The notes under the pieces are model-generated. The model had not been told where the DNA came from. It was given only the letters and a program-made list of their open reading frames with translations, and searched no databases. A DNA stretch of 52,271 nt. Source: JBAZGG01 sp041653015. GTDB taxonomy: Bacteria > Bacillota_I > Bacilli_A > RFN20 > CAG-826. Location: the NCBI GenBank assembly GCA_041653015.1, contig JBAZGG010000007.1:1-52271 (forward strand), read 5' to 3'. Made by a program: the position numbers and the translations under genes. This document shows, one piece after another, positions 34,463 to 42,548 of the stretch (positions within the stretch are counted from its first letter, which is position 1; every line of letters begins with the position of its first letter).

Positions 34463-35086
34463 TCAAAATAATGTCATCTGTCGATTTAATGAATTGATGA
34501 CTGGCTTATACGAAAATCTATGAAAGTCTTTAATCGGACCATATTTCTCGAGAGCGAGCAAATGGCTTTTCGTTCCATATCCTTTGTTTATTTTAAAACT
34601 GTATAATGGAAATTTTTTATCCATTTCAATCATGAGATCATCTCTTGCAACTTTTGCAAGAATTGAAGCGGCGGCAACGCACTCAGCTTTTTCATCGCCT
34701 TTGACCAAATCAAGAACTCTAACATCAAATTTAGGTAATTTCATCGCATCAGAGATAATCATGTCGAATCTGTGATTTAGTTTGCATATCGCCTCGCTCA
34801 TCGCTAATCTTGATGCCTCAAGAATATTTATCTCATCAATCTTTTTTGGAGTTACAAAAACTATCGCGTACGCGAGCGCGCGCTTCTTTATAACTATAAA
34901 GAGAGCACGTCGCTTTTTATCACTCAATTGCTTCGAATCATTGATTTCTTCACATTTAAAATTTTTTGGTAAAATAACGGCGGCGGCACATACTGGACCA
35001 GCTAATGAACCGCGACCAGCTTCATCTGTTCCAGCGATATAACGAATTTTTGATGAAAAAAACTGATCCTCGTAATTAAGAGCCAT
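34463..35086 (-). CDS. rnhB: Ribonuclease HII
   Basis: 207 residues. YIAGTDEAGRGSLAGPVCAAAVIL holds the first Asp-Glu pair, INDSKQLSDKKR and MIISDAMKLP the next acidic region, and VAAASILAKVARDDLM the last. It removes RNA-DNA junctions and misincorporated ribonucleotides. Start is supported by GAGAGG. It ends 4 nt before the rbgA-side gene start in the usual order rbgA-rnhB-dprA. Confidence 0.96.
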   Translation of the reverse strand: MALNYEDQFFSSKIRYIAGTDEAGRGSLAGPVCAAAVILPKNFKCEEINDSKQLSDKKRRALFIVIKKRALAYAIVFVTPKKIDEINILEASRLAMSEAICKLNHRFDMIISDAMKLPKFDVRVLDLVKGDEKAECVAAASILAKVARDDLMIEMDKKFPLYSFKINKGYGTKSHLLALEKYGPIKDFHRFSYKPVINSLNRQMTLF

Positions 35087-35089
35087 ATT

Positions 35090-35935
35090 TCACAACCTCT
35101 CAATTGAGATCCTGCCTAAATAGCCATTTTTAAAATCGTTCAACAAAAGAACCTGAGCTTTGGTAATATCGAATTTACCACCGCTCATACAACCACGCAA
35201 GCACGCTATTTTATTAAATATATCGTCATGGTCAATAATCAAATGATCAATCTTGTATTTATCTTGCAAAACTCCTGGGTAATACTTCTGCAATAAATTC
35301 AGTAGATAACGAGATAATGAATCAATAGGGAGAATATCTTGTTTAACGCAGCCGATTAGTGCGACATTTTTTGAAACCATTTCATCATCATATCGCATTG
35401 GCAAAATCCCTGGTGTGTCTAGCAAATCAAAATACTTGCTTATTCTAATCCACTGCTCAGAACGCGTAAGACCTGGCTTATTTTGAACTGATGCCGACGA
35501 TGAATGAGTTAATGTATTTATCAGGGTTGATTTGCCAACATTTGGAATGCCTAAAACCATTACTCTCACAGGTTGGGGTTTCATTCCTCTTTTCTTTTCT
35601 TTCTCACGTTTTGCAAAAGAAAGCTGTTCACATTTAATTCCGATTTTCTTTGAAAATGATGGCGATGTCAAATTGCCGGCAATCGTTGTAAAACCAATTT
35701 TTTCATAATATTGTATCCATTTGCCAGTAATAGTCTCATCAGCTAAATCATTTTTTGATAATACGATCAGAACTGGCTTTGATTTAAGCATGGTGTCAAA
35801 AAAGGGATTGTGTGATGAAAGTGGCGCTCTAGCGTCAATAATTTCGATAATAATGTCGACAAGCCTAGTTTTCTCTTCAATATTTTGAAGAGCTTTCTTC
35901 ATATGTCCAGGAAACCAATGAATTTGATTTGACAT
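35090..35935 (-). CDS. rbgA: Ribosome biogenesis GTPase RbgA (YlqF)
   Basis: 281 residues from the ATG at 35935 (MSNQIHWFPGHMKKALQNI). The GTPase motifs are circularly permuted as in YlqF: SKNDLAD (G4) comes before GIPNVGKSTLINTL (G1) and LLDTPGILP (G3). HWFPGHM is the family N-terminus. It matures the 50S subunit in B. subtilis. It starts next to the lepB stop (TAATTATG), so translation is probably coupled. Confidence 0.95.
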   Translation of the reverse strand: MSNQIHWFPGHMKKALQNIEEKTRLVDIIIEIIDARAPLSSHNPFFDTMLKSKPVLIVLSKNDLADETITGKWIQYYEKIGFTTIAGNLTSPSFSKKIGIKCEQLSFAKREKEKKRGMKPQPVRVMVLGIPNVGKSTLINTLTHSSSASVQNKPGLTRSEQWIRISKYFDLLDTPGILPMRYDDEMVSKNVALIGCVKQDILPIDSLSRYLLNLLQKYYPGVLQDKYKIDHLIIDHDDIFNKIACLRGCMSGGKFDITKAQVLLLNDFKNGYLGRISIERL

Positions 35936-35937
35936 AA

Positions 35938-36669
35938 TTACACACCGCGTGGCCAATGATATGATTTATTCGAACACTCTGACTCAGCGGCGATTGTGCA
36001 CGTGCCTTCCATAGCAATAACCTTGCCTATAATATATGACTTTTTTACTGGACCAGCCGTGCGAGAGTCTTTGCTGTAATTTCTATTGTCTCCCATTACA
36101 AAGTACTCATCATTTGCCAAAGTTCTTTCGGCATAGTATTTATTGCCAGTCCAATCGACACCAGGAATATTGAGATCCTCTATTAAATCGCCGCCAACAT
36201 ATAAAAAGCCTTCTGCAGAAATGGAAAAAGTTTCATTTGGCAGAGCTATGACGCGTTTAATCTTTGATGAAGATGAACTATTTAGCTGACCACTACCATC
36301 ATAATCAGAGGCATAGTAAGTAACAATTATGTTGTTTCGACAAATGTCATCAATAGCATTCTCGTGTGTGTCCATAATTCCGAATTCGACACGATATCCT
36401 ATAAGAGATGAACCACCTTTCTCGCCTTGAAGATTGCCATTTGCATCGGCCGAATATTCATTAAGAGTCGGGTACATTGACTGGCCATTAACAAAAAAAG
36501 TTCTGTAATAAATGTTGTGCCAAATCAAAACCCCGCCAATAGCCAGTAAGCCGACAAACAGAACGCTTCCAGCAATGAACAATATATTCTTGAAGATATG
36601 AGTCTTCTTTTCTTTCGGATCTTTTGGAGGGTTTGCTTTATTCTCTGGTGTAATTTCGCCTGCATTCAT
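35938..36669 (-). CDS. lepB: Signal peptidase I
   Basis: 243 residues: cytoplasmic hydrophilic N-terminus (about 1-28), one membrane helix (about 30-52), then the catalytic domain with GQSMYPTL (nucleophile Ser) and SKIKRVIALPNETF (general-base Lys), and YFVMGDNRNYSKDSR near the end. It removes signal peptides from exported proteins. The position between rplS and rbgA is common in Firmicutes. It has a strong promoter directly against the ATG. Confidence 0.95.
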   Translation of the reverse strand: MNAGEITPENKANPPKDPKEKKTHIFKNILFIAGSVLFVGLLAIGGVLIWHNIYYRTFFVNGQSMYPTLNEYSADANGNLQGEKGGSSLIGYRVEFGIMDTHENAIDDICRNNIIVTYYASDYDGSGQLNSSSSSKIKRVIALPNETFSISAEGFLYVGGDLIEDLNIPGVDWTGNKYYAERTLANDEYFVMGDNRNYSKDSRTAGPVKKSYIIGKVIAMEGTCTIAAESECSNKSYHWPRGV

Positions 36670-36676
36670 AATGTAT

Positions 36677-36705
36677 ATTATAAGTTCCTATGAATAAATT
36701 ATCAA
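36677..36705 (-). promoter_or_regulatory. lepB sigma-A promoter, leaderless
   Basis: Minus-strand TTGATA (36700-36705), exact 17-nt spacer, TATAAT (36677-36682), then only 7 nt to the lepB ATG. Transcription would start on or within a base of the initiation codon. The AGGA upstream lies before the -10 box and cannot be in the message. Confidence 0.7.
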
Positions 36706-36734
36706 TAAAACCAATGCTGGTTTTAAATCATTAA

Positions 36735-36760
36735 AAAAGAGCCTCATATGAAGCTCTTTT
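36735..36760 (-). terminator. Intrinsic terminator after rplS
   Basis: AAAAGAGC and GCTCTTTT around 10 nt, with T-rich sequence on the minus strand just past the rplS stop. Confidence 0.8.
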
Positions 36761-36769
36761 ATTTATTTA

Positions 36770-37117
36770 TTAAAGAATTTCTTTAATTCTTGCAGATTTT
36801 CCGGATCTTTCGCGCAGATAAGTGATTTTATTCCTTCTCACACGCCCACGTTTTGCAACTTCGATTTTTGCAATAACTGGCGAATGAATAGGAAATGTTC
36901 TTTCGACCCCAATACCTGATGACATTTTTCTTACTGTAAATGTCGCGCTGACTCCGGAGCCACGACGTTGCATTACTACGCCCTGGAAAATTTGAATTCG
37001 TTCTTTATTGTTTTCGATAATGCGAACAAAAACTTTAACAGTATCACCTGATCTAAAATCAGGAAGATTCTTTTTGAGTTGACGTTCCGTAATATCGTTA
37101 ACGATATTGTTATTCAT
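36770..37117 (-). CDS. rplS: 50S ribosomal protein L19
   Basis: 115 residues. FRSGDTVKVFVRIIENNKERIQIFQGVVMQRRGSG and ERTFPIHSPVIAKIEVAKRGRVRRNKITYLRERSGKSARIKE cover the whole family. It sits at the 30S-50S interface. AGGAGG precedes the start. It is divergent from rpsP, whereas in the usual order it follows trmD in the same direction. Confidence 0.97.
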   Translation of the reverse strand: MNNNIVNDITERQLKKNLPDFRSGDTVKVFVRIIENNKERIQIFQGVVMQRRGSGVSATFTVRKMSSGIGVERTFPIHSPVIAKIEVAKRGRVRRNKITYLRERSGKSARIKEIL

Positions 37118-37139
37118 TTTTCTACCTCCTCATTACATT

Positions 37140-37205
37140 TGTTTTCTCTTAATGTTCATGTCCGTGACTTGATAGCGGAACATTCGTATCGTGTAAAACA
37201 CGCTT
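37140..37205 (-). promoter_or_regulatory. Probable L19 leader RNA
   Basis: The minus-strand leader forms a perfect AATGTTC/GAACATT stem enclosing CCG/CGG, preceded by the CGTGT-TTT-ACACG hairpin and closed by GTTTT/AAAAC. It lies directly upstream of rplS, where autoregulatory L19 leaders are known in Bacillota. Covariance was not tested. Confidence 0.5.
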
Positions 37206-37285
37206 TAATAGATTATCAAATAAAAAAATGAAATTCAATAATTAACTTGAAATTGCTTTTTCAAAATACTGTAAAGTAATATTAC

Positions 37286-37314
37286 TTGACAGGACACACT
37301 CACTATTTTAGAAT
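37286..37314 (+). promoter_or_regulatory. Sigma-A promoter of the rpsP operon
   Basis: TTGACA (37286-37291), 17-nt spacer, TAGAAT (37309-37314); AAAAGGGGG ribosome binding site follows before the ATG at 37347. Confidence 0.85.
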
Positions 37315-37346
37315 ACAAAAGGAAGTATAAAAGGGGGACATTATAA

Positions 37347-37631
37347 ATGTCAGTAAAAATTAGATTAACAAGAAACGGACGTCATAATGATGCTAATTAT
37401 CGCATCGTCGTTGCTGATTCACGTTTTGCCCGTGATGGAAGATATATTGAACAAGTTGGATATTACGATCCTGCAAAGGGACCAGAAAGTGCGGTTATTG
37501 ACGAAGCGATTGCACTAAAATGGCTCAACAAGGGTGCCAAGCCTTCTGATTCTATTCGTACGATATTTCAAGAAAAAGGCATTATCGAGAAACATTTATC
37601 ATTAAAGAAAGCTTCTCAAGGAGCTAAATAA
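37347..37631 (+). CDS. rpsP: 30S ribosomal protein S16
   Basis: 94 residues. VKIRLTRNGRHNDANYRIVVADSRFARDGRYIEQVGYYDP is the full S16 signature, followed by LKWLNKGAKPSDSIRTIFQEKG. First gene of the plus-strand rpsP-khpA-rimM-trmD operon, with strong promoter and ribosome binding site. Confidence 0.97.
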   Translation: MSVKIRLTRNGRHNDANYRIVVADSRFARDGRYIEQVGYYDPAKGPESAVIDEAIALKWLNKGAKPSDSIRTIFQEKGIIEKHLSLKKASQGAK

Positions 37632-37633
37632 AT

Positions 37634-37903
37634 ATGGATTACGAACAGATTGTCCACGCTCTTATCGATCCAATTGTCGAAAACAAGAATTCAATCATGA
37701 TTCGTGAACTTCCTGCAGAAAGAGAAAACGATGTTCTTCTACTAATTGTCGCAGATAATGCTGATACAGCACGCTTGATTGGACACAAAGGAGTTACAGC
37801 AAACGCTCTTAGAGAAGTAATAAACGTCGCTGGGAAATCAGAAAACAAACATATTCATTTGAAATTTGAATCGTTCGATGAAAAGGGAGATGACAAGATT
37901 TAA
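37634..37903 (+). CDS. khpA: KH-domain RNA-binding protein KhpA (YlqC)
   Basis: 89 residues. The KH core is LLIVADNADTARLIGHKGVTANALREVINVAG, with the GHKG loop replacing GxxG. The family acts with KhpB in RNA binding and cell-size control in streptococci. It starts 2 nt after rpsP, its usual neighbour. The last codons lie inside a hairpin (37890-37913). Confidence 0.92.
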   Translation: MDYEQIVHALIDPIVENKNSIMIRELPAERENDVLLLIVADNADTARLIGHKGVTANALREVINVAGKSENKHIHLKFESFDEKGDDKI

Positions 37904-37913
37904 TTCTTGTCAT
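37890..37913 (+). terminator. Terminator-like hairpin between khpA and rimM
   Basis: ATGACAAGA and TCTTGTCAT (perfect 9 bp) around TTTAAT, followed by TTTTGTT. It overlaps the khpA stop and precedes the rimM GTG by 12 nt, so it may attenuate rimM-trmD. Confidence 0.65.
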
Positions 37914-37925
37914 TTTTGTTCATAA

Positions 37926-38435
37926 GTGGATTACATATCACTTGGGAAAATTATTGGAACGTGCGGTCTGCACGGAGAGATAAAGGTCTTTTCAACTACA
38001 GAATTTGGCGATGTCCGTTATCAAAAAAATAAATCAGTGCAAGTGTTCGATGAAAAGGAGCAAAAACGAACATCATATAGAGTGCGATTATATAGAAGAA
38101 ATGGAAAGATCGATCATATTTCGTTTCACGAGATAAACTCGGTAGAAGAAGCTGAAGGTTTGATCGGCTGTTACATTCAAATTGAAAAGAAACAATGCAC
38201 TTTGCCTGATGGTTTTTTTCATTATGATGATTTACAGAAATGTCAAGTTGTTGATGAAAAGGGAGACTTAATTGGCGTGGTGACTGCAATCGAAGAATAT
38301 ACAACTCAAAAAACGCTTAGAATTAAAAGGAATAACGGACCAGATATCCTTGTTCCATTCGTCGATGTATTTATTAAACACATCAATACAAATGAAAAAA
38401 TAATTAAAATACATGTTATCGAAGGGTTATTATGA
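37926..38435 (+). CDS. rimM: 16S rRNA processing protein RimM
   Basis: 169 residues from a GTG start (DYISLGKIIGTCGLHGEIKVFSTTEF), the standard RimM beginning. FHEINSVEEAEGLIGCYIQIEK is the middle and the C-terminal PRC-barrel ends in DILVPFVDVFIKHINTNEKIIKIHVIEGLL. It assists 30S head assembly with S19. The GTG start and lack of a ribosome binding site, together with the hairpin upstream, suggest low expression. It overlaps trmD by 4 nt. Confidence 0.95.
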   Translation: MDYISLGKIIGTCGLHGEIKVFSTTEFGDVRYQKNKSVQVFDEKEQKRTSYRVRLYRRNGKIDHISFHEINSVEEAEGLIGCYIQIEKKQCTLPDGFFHYDDLQKCQVVDEKGDLIGVVTAIEEYTTQKTLRIKRNNGPDILVPFVDVFIKHINTNEKIIKIHVIEGLL

Positions 38436-39220
38436 AAATAACGATATTGACCCTGTTTCCTGAAATGTTTGATGGTTTTTTGAATACATCAATTCTTAAA
38501 AGAGCAATCTCGAAAAAAATCGTGGAGTTTAAAATTGTTAACATTCGTGACTATACAAAAGATAAATATAAGCGAGTAGACACTCCTCCGGTTGGGGGCG
38601 GTGCAGGACTGATAATGAAATGCCAGCCTATCATAGATGCAATCAAGCGAAACAAAAGCAGCAAATCCAGAGTAATTTTGCTTTCGCCAAAAGGAAAGAC
38701 ATATTCACAAACAAATGCAAAAATCTATGCAAAACTCGAGGATTTGATAATAATTTGCGGACATTACGAAGGTATCGACCACCGTGTAGAGAAATATGTT
38801 GATGATATTATATCGATTGGTAATTTTGTGCTAACTGGAGGAGAAATCGCCGCCATGGCAATTGCTGATTCAATTACACGACTTGTCGATGGCACGATCA
38901 GCAAAGAATCATTGAGTGAGGAAAGTTTTGAGAATGGAATATTGGAATATCCACAATATACAGAACCTTATGATTACAAGGGGGAATGCGTCCCAGATGT
39001 TCTTTATTCTGGAAATCATTCCGCAATAAATAGATACCATCGCAAAAAAGCTTTAGAAGTAACTCTTGAATGCCGTCCTGAATTATTAAAAAATATGATT
39101 TTGTCAAAAGAAGATAAGTTGCTTCTTGATGAAATAGCAAATAAAAAAACTGGCAAATGGGAACTAAGTGCTATATCAAAAGGCAAAAAATTTATTCACA
39201 AAAAAACAGAAAAGAAATAA
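38432..39220 (+). CDS. trmD: tRNA (guanine-37-N1) methyltransferase
   Basis: 262 residues. ILTLFPEMFDGFLNTSILKRA, PVGGGAGLIMKCQP, IICGHYEGIDHRVEKY and SIGNFVLTGGE form the trefoil-knot SAM site of TrmD. It makes m1G37. Its stop is one base from the ffh stop, tail to tail, with no terminator between. Confidence 0.97.
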   Translation: MKITILTLFPEMFDGFLNTSILKRAISKKIVEFKIVNIRDYTKDKYKRVDTPPVGGGAGLIMKCQPIIDAIKRNKSSKSRVILLSPKGKTYSQTNAKIYAKLEDLIIICGHYEGIDHRVEKYVDDIISIGNFVLTGGEIAAMAIADSITRLVDGTISKESLSEESFENGILEYPQYTEPYDYKGECVPDVLYSGNHSAINRYHRKKALEVTLECRPELLKNMILSKEDKLLLDEIANKKTGKWELSAISKGKKFIHKKTEKK

Positions 39221-39221
39221 A

Positions 39222-40565
39222 CTATAATCCAAAACCGCCCATTCCAGGAGGCATTTTGCCTGTTTTTTTATATTGAGTCATCAATTTGCTCATCTGTTTC
39301 ATTTGTTCAAATTTTTTCAAGACCTTATTAACATCAGCTGATGTCTTGCCCGCGCCTTTTGAAATGCGAATTTTTCTAGAATTCCTTAAAATTTCGGGGT
39401 GTCTTCTCTCTTTCGATGTCATGGAATTAATTATCGCTTCGAAATTTTTCATTTCTTGTTCAGCCTTATCTTTTTGTTCCTCAGACAATTTTGGCATTCC
39501 TGGCAATAGTTTTATAATTCCACCTAATGAGCCAAGTTTTTGAACTTGTTTCATCTGATTGAGCATGTCTTCAAGTGTAAATGCACCATCGATCATCTTG
39601 TTAACGGATTTTTTCATCTGTCTCTCATCAATTTGTTCTTGCGCTTTTTCGATAAGAGAGATCACATCTCCCATTCCAAGAATACGATCCGCCATACGAT
39701 CAGGATGAAACATTTCAAGATCATCCATTTTTTCACCAACCCCAGCAAATTTAATCGGGATGCCAGTTAAATATTTAATGGATAAGGAAGAGCCTCCTCG
39801 AGCATCACCATCCAGTTTGGACATAATCACTCCAGATATGGATAATTGATTGTTGAATGAATTTGCAACATTGACAGCATCTTGACCACTCATCGCATCA
39901 ACGAGAAGTAAAGTTTCATCAGGTGAAACATTTTTTTGAATTAATGACAGTTCTTGCATTAATTTCTCATCAATTTGAAGACGTCCTGCTGTATCGATTA
40001 CAACGACGTCATATTTGTCTTTTATTGCCATTTGTTTAGCTTTGATGGATATATCAATTGGGCTAATTTTTATGCCCATATTCAAAATACCTACATCGAT
40101 TCTCTTAGATATTGTTGTCAATTGCTCTATAGCAGCAGGTCGATACACATCGGCAGCAACTAGTAAGACGCGTTTTGAAAATTTCTTTTTTAATAAATAT
40201 GCAATTTTACCTGCAGTTGTCGTCTTTCCTGAACCTTGCAAGCCAACTAGCATTATGATTGTTGGCCCATTTTTTGAAAACATTACTTCACTATCGATTG
40301 AACCTAACAATTCAATTAGTTCATCGCGAACAATCTTCACAATAGTTTGAGAGGGATTTAATAACTCAAAAACCTTCTGACCAATAGCTTTTTGTTTAAT
40401 TTGGTTAGTAAATTCTTTAACAACTCTATAATTTACGTCAGCTTCTAAAAGAGCAATTCGGATCTCTTTTAACATATCATCAATATTAGACTCAGAGAGG
40501 CGAGTTTGACCTTTAATCTTTTTAATAATTGTAGCAAATTTATCGCTCAATGATTCAAATGCCAT
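39222..40565 (-). CDS. ffh: Signal recognition particle protein Ffh
   Basis: 447 residues. N domain (about 1-90), G domain with GLQGSGKTTTAGKIAYLL, DVYRPAAIEQL, DTAGRLQIDEKLM and SKLDGDARGG, and a Met-rich M domain (about 300-440) ending PPGMGGFGL. It delivers nascent membrane and exported proteins with FtsY. It overlaps ylxM by 11 nt. It is last in plsX-rnc-ftsY-ylxM-ffh. Confidence 0.97.
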   Translation of the reverse strand: MAFESLSDKFATIIKKIKGQTRLSESNIDDMLKEIRIALLEADVNYRVVKEFTNQIKQKAIGQKVFELLNPSQTIVKIVRDELIELLGSIDSEVMFSKNGPTIIMLVGLQGSGKTTTAGKIAYLLKKKFSKRVLLVAADVYRPAAIEQLTTISKRIDVGILNMGIKISPIDISIKAKQMAIKDKYDVVVIDTAGRLQIDEKLMQELSLIQKNVSPDETLLLVDAMSGQDAVNVANSFNNQLSISGVIMSKLDGDARGGSSLSIKYLTGIPIKFAGVGEKMDDLEMFHPDRMADRILGMGDVISLIEKAQEQIDERQMKKSVNKMIDGAFTLEDMLNQMKQVQKLGSLGGIIKLLPGMPKLSEEQKDKAEQEMKNFEAIINSMTSKERRHPEILRNSRKIRISKGAGKTSADVNKVLKKFEQMKQMSKLMTQYKKTGKMPPGMGGFGL

Positions 40566-40887
40566 TATTGATTACCTTCTTTAGTTTTTTCAACAGAATT
40601 GACATATTTTTCATATTTGATTTTTCTATCTCAGATATGATTTTAAGAGCTTCTGTCTCATTAAAGGAGATGTGCAATCTATTCTCATAAAAACGCAGCT
40701 TATTCTCACCTCGTTTTAAAACATCAGCAACGGCAGCACGAGATATCTTTCTGTTCATGCTAATTTCGGAAATCGAAAGATTATATTGAAAATAATCGCA
40801 TAAAATTTCGTTTTGCTTATTCGTGAGCAAGCATCCATATGCATCAATTAATGAGTTAACATCACTTATTTTTTTTAAATCTGACAT
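40555..40887 (-). CDS. ylxM: YlxM/p13-like helix-turn-helix protein
   Basis: 110 residues. DAYGCLLTNKQNEILCDYFQYNLSISEISMNRKISRAAVADVLKRGENKLRFYE is the sigma-70 region-4-like helix-turn-helix of the UPF0122/YlxM family, always next to ffh. In streptococci it modulates the SRP pathway. It lies 3 nt after ftsY and overlaps ffh. Confidence 0.92.
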   Translation of the reverse strand: MSDLKKISDVNSLIDAYGCLLTNKQNEILCDYFQYNLSISEISMNRKISRAAVADVLKRGENKLRFYENRLHISFNETEALKIISEIEKSNMKNMSILLKKLKKVINNGI

Positions 40888-40890
40888 GAT

Positions 40891-41865
40891 TTATTCCCCC
40901 AAGCATAATCCATACAAATATTTTTCCAAATCAAATTCTTCAAGATCATCAATTTTTTCTCCTAGACCGATGAAACGAACAGGGATTCCTAATTCGTTTC
41001 TAATTGACAAGATAATTCCGCCTTTTGATGTTCCATCCATCTTTGAAACAACGATACCAGTAATTTTTGATGCCTCGGCAAATGATTTCGCCTGCAGAAC
41101 ACCGTTTTGTCCTGTTGTCGCATCAATAACAAGAAATGATTCATGAGGGGCGCCAGGAATCTCTTTTCCAAGAACTCGTGATATTTTACTCAGCTCGAGC
41201 ATTAAATTATTCTTTGTTTGAAGTCTCCCGGCTGTATCAATGATTAACAGATCAATTTGACCACGTTTAGCTTTTTCGGCGGCTTTATATGCAACCGAAG
41301 AAGGATCTTCGCTCTCTTGACCGGCAACAATATCAACTCCAATGCGATTTGCCCATACGCTCAATTGCTCGACGGCTCCTGCGCGAAATGTGTCTGCAGC
41401 GGCCAGCATAACTTTTTTTCCTTGATGCAAATAACGATACGCAATTTTCGCAATCGTTGTCGTTTTTCCGACACCATTAACTCCCGATACTAATAATACT
41501 GTAACGCCATCTTGAACAAACGAAATGTCATTCTGAATATCATCACCTTTTGTAGCATATTCTACGTACATCTTATCAATTAACATTTCATTGATTTGAT
41601 CAGGGTTATGAATGTGTTTTTGCTTTGATTCATTCAAAAGTTCGTCAATTACGTGTAACGTTAATCCAACACCCACATCAGCCTCAATAAGCAATTGTTC
41701 CAGCTCTTCAAAGTATTCCTTATTGACCTGATTATACTTATTCGACAATTTTTTAAGCTTATCAGCAAAATTCTTTCTCGATTTCGAAAGACCTTTGACA
41801 TATTTGTTCGTCGAGATTTCTTTTTTCTTGGCAAATTTTTCCTTCAAAATAGACAAAAGACCCAT
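40891..41865 (-). CDS. ftsY: SRP receptor FtsY
   Basis: 324 residues, short: it lacks the long acidic A domain of E. coli FtsY and begins with a basic helix (MGLLSILKEKFAKKK). The NG domain has GVNGVGKTTTIAKIAYRY, DTFRAGAVEQL, DTAGRLQTKNNLM and SKMDGTSKGG. It docks SRP-ribosome complexes to the membrane. Its start overlaps the rnc stop as TAATG. smc, normally between rnc and ftsY, is absent. Confidence 0.96.
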   Translation of the reverse strand: MGLLSILKEKFAKKKEISTNKYVKGLSKSRKNFADKLKKLSNKYNQVNKEYFEELEQLLIEADVGVGLTLHVIDELLNESKQKHIHNPDQINEMLIDKMYVEYATKGDDIQNDISFVQDGVTVLLVSGVNGVGKTTTIAKIAYRYLHQGKKVMLAAADTFRAGAVEQLSVWANRIGVDIVAGQESEDPSSVAYKAAEKAKRGQIDLLIIDTAGRLQTKNNLMLELSKISRVLGKEIPGAPHESFLVIDATTGQNGVLQAKSFAEASKITGIVVSKMDGTSKGGIILSIRNELGIPVRFIGLGEKIDDLEEFDLEKYLYGLCLGE

Positions 41866-42548
41866 TATTTTCTACCTGCTTTTTGAAAAGCTTCTTTGGC
41901 AGCATTTTGTTCTGCTTCCTTTTTTGACGATCCATTTCCTTTGCCCATTAATTGATCTTCAAAATAGACGGCGACTTCAAACCATTTTTCATGAGATGGT
42001 CCGGTTGCCGATATGAGACGATATGTTACCGACTTACGCTTTTCTGACTGCATAGCTTCTTGTAGCATCGATTTATAATCTTGAGATTTCGCGGGAGAAA
42101 AATGAAAGATGTCGTTATAAAAAATCTTTTTTACAACTTGATGAGCAAATTTGTATCCCTGATCCAAATAACACGCTCCAATAAACGCTTCCAGGACATC
42201 TTCCAGGATATTGTCTTGCGTGTGAACATCATTGATGTAGGAATTACCGACCAAAATATAATTATCAAGTTTAAATTTTCTAGCGTAATTAGCTAACGAA
42301 GATGTCTTAACAAGCGACGCTTTTAATTTGCTCAGACCACCCTGATTCAATTCTGGATGGAGAATAAAGGCTAATTCAGCGACAACTAGTCCGATGACTG
42401 AATCTCCTAAAAATTCAAGTCTTTCATAATCGTGGTGTTTGCTTTTAGCATCCGCATTATACGAACTATGCGTAAATGCCAGTTCAAAATAGTTTAAATC
42501 CTTTGGTTTGATTGAAAATGTTTGAAAAATATCATCTAAATTAAGCAT
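41865..42548 (-). CDS. rnc: Ribonuclease III
   Basis: 227 residues. HDYERLEFLGDSVIGLVVAEL is the catalytic signature, DVLEAFIGACYLDQG the second acidic site, and the C-terminal dsRNA-binding domain ends GSSKKEAEQNAAKEAFQKAG. It processes rRNA and other double-stranded RNA. It overlaps plsX by 8 nt and ftsY by 1 nt. Confidence 0.96.
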   Translation of the reverse strand: MLNLDDIFQTFSIKPKDLNYFELAFTHSSYNADAKSKHHDYERLEFLGDSVIGLVVAELAFILHPELNQGGLSKLKASLVKTSSLANYARKFKLDNYILVGNSYINDVHTQDNILEDVLEAFIGACYLDQGYKFAHQVVKKIFYNDIFHFSPAKSQDYKSMLQEAMQSEKRKSVTYRLISATGPSHEKWFEVAVYFEDQLMGKGNGSSKKEAEQNAAKEAFQKAGRK

